A stretch of DNA of 36,504 nucleotides from Bacillota bacterium. Its GTDB lineage: Bacteria; Bacillota; Sulfobacillia; Sulfobacillales; Sulfobacillaceae. The stretch's first letter is position 1, and every line of letters starts with the position of its first letter. Under the pieces are notes generated by a model. It worked only from the letters and a program-made list of their open reading frames with translations, had not been told where the DNA came from and did no database searches. Both the position numbers and the translations under genes were made by a program. Positions 33,881 through 36,504 of the stretch are shown here, piece by piece. The stretch spans positions 1 to 36,504 of the forward strand of contig JAPNUR010000030.1 in NCBI GenBank assembly GCA_026627385.1. Direction: 5' to 3'.

Positions 33881-35389
33881 CTAGTCAACGCGGCGGCCGC
33901 CAACAATCGTTCCCACGACCATCAGTCGGTCGCGGGCTTTTCGCTCCAACGCTTCATACGGATCGTCGCTCCACAGGGTCAAATCAGCCCAGTGCCCGGG
34001 TTCTAGGATCCCCGAGGGACGTGCGTCCACCTGCGCAGGAACACGCGTGTAGGCATCAATAGCGTCACCTGGTCCTAGACGTTGCTGCGGGTACCAGGCG
34101 GATTCGCCGTCGTCCGCACGGTGAACCGCCGCCCATAACCCTGCGGTAATATCCGCGCTAGCTACCGGCGCATCAGACCCAAACACGACGCGCAGGCCCC
34201 GCGCGACGGCATCTCGGGCGCGGAATGCATGACGCGCCCGGCTTCCCCAATAGCGATCCGCCAAATGGCGATCATGGAAAAGATGGACGGGTTGCATGGA
34301 CAATGCCACCGGTAGACGTTCCAGTCGCGCCAAGTCTTCGTCGTCAATCAGCTGGGCATGTTCGATGCGGGTATAACGACCCCTCGGCGACAGTCCTACA
34401 TTCATCTCCTCAAGCACCTGAATAGTCTGGTGCAGCGCTTGGTCGCCAATCGCGTGGATAGCCACGACTTGTTGATGCTGCCACGCTTCCGCTAGCCAAC
34501 GCCTCAACGTCGCGGGGTCTAGCTGTGGCAAACCAACATGGGTCGAGTCTTGGTAGGGTTGCTTCATCCACGCGGTTCGCGACCCCAACGCACCATCCAT
34601 AAAGAGTTTAATGCCCAGTACTGTGAACCACCAGGCATCGCTCGGAAGAACGTGTCCTTCCAGCCAGTACTTCGGTGCAGCATCCGCGCGCAAAAACACC
34701 TGAACCCGCAAGCGACGTTCTTCGGACACAACGCGTTGGATCGCCTCTAACCCTGCCTCCCCCTCTATAGCCGTAACACCCACTAAGCCTTGCTTGGCTA
34801 AGCGTCGCACGGCGACACGAACGTCGTCGGCCAGATCAATGGCTTGCCCATCCTCCTCGAGGGCTCTTTCGTACGCCCAAAAGGCCCGCGACTCACGGAG
34901 AATGCCCGTGCGACCAGCTTCACTGGTCGGTAAGCCGAGCCGAACCAACGCTGTCCGATTGACCCAGGCCGTGTGATGATCCCAACTCAACAGCAGGACG
35001 GGATGGCCCTGAGCCGCCCCTTCTAAGGCGCTCATGCGCGGTTCACGGCGAAACCCTCCACGATTAAATCCTCTGCCAATAATCCAGGATCCGCGGGGCC
35101 GGCGGTGGGTTTCTTCACGCACCGCCACCAAGATGTCGTCCGCGTCACCGTGAAAGGGCACCCGCAAATACCGAAAACTTCGCCCATAATCCAGAAGATG
35201 GACGTGGCTGTCCCAAAAACCCGGTGTCACAAAGACATTATCTAGCGATTCCACGCGATCGCCAGACTGCCGATCGTGTAACAGTCGCTCGTCGCCTAAT
35301 GCCACAATGCGCCCGGGACCGTTGTCCTCGGTAACAATCACAGACATCCGCGGGTCACTAGTTCTGACCCGCGTCCAAAATGTGCGCAA
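33881..35389 (-). CDS. Amidohydrolase (YtcJ-like, Amidohydrolase_3)
   Basis: A 502-residue metal-dependent hydrolase of the amidohydrolase superfamily. It has the metal motif WDSHVHL (His-x-His) near residue 60 and the FMDGALGSRTAW block of the YtcJ/NfdA group. AIHAIGDQAL, RIEHAQL and the closing FGSDAPVASAD (Asp ligand) follow. Family members cleave N-substituted formamides or other amides; the substrate is unknown. A TTG start at 35389 follows AGGAGGAC. It lies 18 bases after the SDR gene, so they form one operon. Confidence 0.88.
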   Translation of the reverse strand: MRTFWTRVRTSDPRMSVIVTEDNGPGRIVALGDERLLHDRQSGDRVESLDNVFVTPGFWDSHVHLLDYGRSFRYLRVPFHGDADDILVAVREETHRRPRGSWIIGRGFNRGGFRREPRMSALEGAAQGHPVLLLSWDHHTAWVNRTALVRLGLPTSEAGRTGILRESRAFWAYERALEEDGQAIDLADDVRVAVRRLAKQGLVGVTAIEGEAGLEAIQRVVSEERRLRVQVFLRADAAPKYWLEGHVLPSDAWWFTVLGIKLFMDGALGSRTAWMKQPYQDSTHVGLPQLDPATLRRWLAEAWQHQQVVAIHAIGDQALHQTIQVLEEMNVGLSPRGRYTRIEHAQLIDDEDLARLERLPVALSMQPVHLFHDRHLADRYWGSRARHAFRARDAVARGLRVVFGSDAPVASADITAGLWAAVHRADDGESAWYPQQRLGPGDAIDAYTRVPAQVDARPSGILEPGHWADLTLWSDDPYEALERKARDRLMVVGTIVGGRRVD

Positions 35390-35407
35390 GCTGTCCTCCT
35401 CATCACA

Positions 35408-36190
35408 TCAGGCAGGGCCACGGCGCATCCCGCCATCAATATCGATACTGCTACCGGTAATCATACGGGCACTATCCGAAAGCAAAAACAGGACGGCCGC
35501 GGCCACGTCACCGGCTTGCGGCAATTCGCCCAAAGGTGCTGCAGACCGCAACCGGCGGAGCGATTCTTCAAACGTTAGCTGATACAAGGCCGCATACTGC
35601 TCAGCCATGCGCATTAACAAGTCGGTCTCCGTAGCCGAAGGATTCACGGCCACGACGCGGATCCGCCGGGGCGCCAAATCATCAGCGAGAATCTTGGTCA
35701 GTCCCCGCAACGCACCGTTAATCGTGGTACCCGAGGCTAAGCGCGCGTTCGGGTCAACCCCTGCGATGCCCAAGATGTTGACAATGGCCCCACCGGGCTC
35801 CAGATAGTCAGCCGCTGCCCGCATGATGGAAAGATAGCCCCAAAACTTGACATCCCAATCGTGACGCCAAATGTTCCAATCAAGGGTGAGGGCATGACCT
35901 ACCGGCGCCCCCCCTGCCGCATTGACCACGGCAGTGAGGCCGTTCATCAAGTGAACGGCCTCATCGACGATCAGACGCCCCACTTCTTCCCGACCGTCGA
36001 TGGCCATCGCCACGCCAAACACACGACCGCCATGGGACGCGAGCGATTCACTGGCTGCTTGAGTCCGCTCAGCATCCCTACCCACAATAGTGACCCAGGC
36101 ACCCCGCTCTAAAAGCTTTTGCGCTACGGCGCGTCCAATGCCCTGCGTCCCCCCTGTGACCAACACCTTGGCTTTCGTCCAATCGGTCAT
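35408..36190 (-). CDS. Short-chain dehydrogenase/reductase with altered active site
   Basis: A 260-residue Rossmann-fold SDR. The nucleotide loop is VTGGTQGIGRAVA, and the structural NAAGG motif is present. Helix and C-terminal parts (ALRGLTKILADDLAP, IRVVAVNPSATETD, SSIDIDGGM) are normal. The catalytic Tyr-x3-Lys is not: aligned on these neighbours it reads Gly-T-T-I-Asn. Such variants occur in some SDRs and may bind cofactor without usual reductase chemistry. ATG 36190 follows GGGGAGGGAG. First gene of the operon with the amidohydrolase. Confidence 0.85.
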   Translation of the reverse strand: MTDWTKAKVLVTGGTQGIGRAVAQKLLERGAWVTIVGRDAERTQAASESLASHGGRVFGVAMAIDGREEVGRLIVDEAVHLMNGLTAVVNAAGGAPVGHALTLDWNIWRHDWDVKFWGYLSIMRAAADYLEPGGAIVNILGIAGVDPNARLASGTTINGALRGLTKILADDLAPRRIRVVAVNPSATETDLLMRMAEQYAALYQLTFEESLRRLRSAAPLGELPQAGDVAAAVLFLLSDSARMITGSSIDIDGGMRRGPA

Positions 36191-36448
36191 CGTACTCCCT
36201 CCCCTATCTAATATGGAAAGGGGCAACAATGCATGCCGATTTGCGACAACACCGTTCTGATGGACTTATTCATTGCTGACCATTCCTGATCAAATCTGTT
36301 GCCACCTTCCTGGTTCATGACGCCACCGCTTCTTAGGGCCATTGGCCGGTCGTCCACGGGCGGGCACTCCCCAGGCTGTCACCGAGCAGTGCTGTGGTTA
36401 CACAGCAACGGATGGGTAGCCACCCATCGAACTCTCGGCCACTCGCCG

Positions 36449-36504
36449 TCAATTGATCGCCGCGTTGATGTCGCGATCATGAGGCGTGTGACATGCTGGG
36501 CACG
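36449..36504 (-). pseudogene. tnpB: TnpB C-terminal end at the window edge
   Basis: Reading in from the right edge, the frame gives CPACHTPHDRDINAAIN and then TGA. This is the zinc-ribbon/RuvC-III end of a TnpB (C-P-x-C, then H-D-R-D-x-N-A-A-x-N with the catalytic Asp). Most TnpBs run on past this point. A one-base shift would continue with LTASGRE to a TAA near 36340. So either the stop is a frameshift or this is a short form. The rest of the gene lies outside the window. Confidence 0.65.

Noticed and set aside
33822-33884. A 20-codon plus-strand frame after AGGAG (ATG 33822), overlapping the end of the amidohydrolase gene.
   Set aside because: Too short to support without homologs, and the overlap with a solid gene makes it likely chance.
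1-36504. A CRISPR array, tRNA or rRNA genes.
   Set aside because: No regularly spaced direct repeats with unique spacers, and no tRNA or rRNA signatures were seen on either strand.

Overview
The window reads as chromosomal DNA of a spore-forming Firmicute with moderately high G+C. An alpha/beta-type small acid-soluble spore protein gene (14371-14595) fixes the spore-former assignment. Many strong AGGAGG-type ribosome sites, GTG/TTG starts, an aromatic-acid cluster, a molybdenum hydroxylase cluster and relics of a sulfite/sulfur exporter suggest a Sulfobacillus-like, metabolically versatile aerobe. The genus is an inference from gene content, not proof.

Layout: The left edge (1-720) is scarred. 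It holds the N-terminus of an IS200/IS605-type TnpB, an IS-end-like hairpin, and the decayed C-terminal half of an MFS transporter. From 873 to 7876 lie housekeeping and envelope genes: a K+ channel, a candidate structured RNA, msrB, a secreted amidase, a secreted unknown protein, a nucleoside hydrolase, a TVP38-type membrane protein and a YgjP-like metalloprotein. A minus-strand aromatic/acyl-CoA operon follows (8325-12978): PaaJ-like thiolase, EthD-like protein, PaaK and an aldehyde dehydrogenase, with a promoter and operator-like repeat upstream. Next come trxB, the spore-protein gene, and an inactivated IS200/IS605 element (14.7-16.65 kb) lying against the 3' end of an MFS gene. Further right are a DUF420 protein, a TetR regulator overlapping purK, purE, and divergent asnB.

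The stretch 22.9-25.7 kb is gene-poor. It contains a broken DDE transposase, a multiply broken TauE/SafE-type exporter and one small unknown gene. Then come a tandem universal stress protein, a LipL-like octanoyl transferase, and a minus-strand cox-type cluster (33228 to 27862): AAA+ ATPase, VWA protein, FAD, 2Fe-2S and molybdopterin subunits. The last part holds a small zinc-ribbon gene preceded by four regularly spaced DnaA-box-like 9-mers, an amidohydrolase plus SDR operon, and the C-terminus of another TnpB at the right edge.

How the genes work together: the paaJ-paaK-aldehyde dehydrogenase run would oxidise an aryl or alkyl aldehyde to the acid, activate it as a CoA ester, and cleave the ring-opened product. 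The cox-type run encodes all three subunits of a molybdenum hydroxylase plus the ATPase/VWA pair that matures such enzymes. Its active-site loop is not that of form I CO dehydrogenase, so its substrate is unknown. I found no clearly novel multi-gene system. The most notable items are the phased DnaA-box-like array, a candidate terminator-ended RNA upstream of msrB, the IS element whose TnpA has lost its catalytic residues, and the AAA+/VWA pair separated in frame by one TGA. No tRNA, rRNA or CRISPR array was seen.
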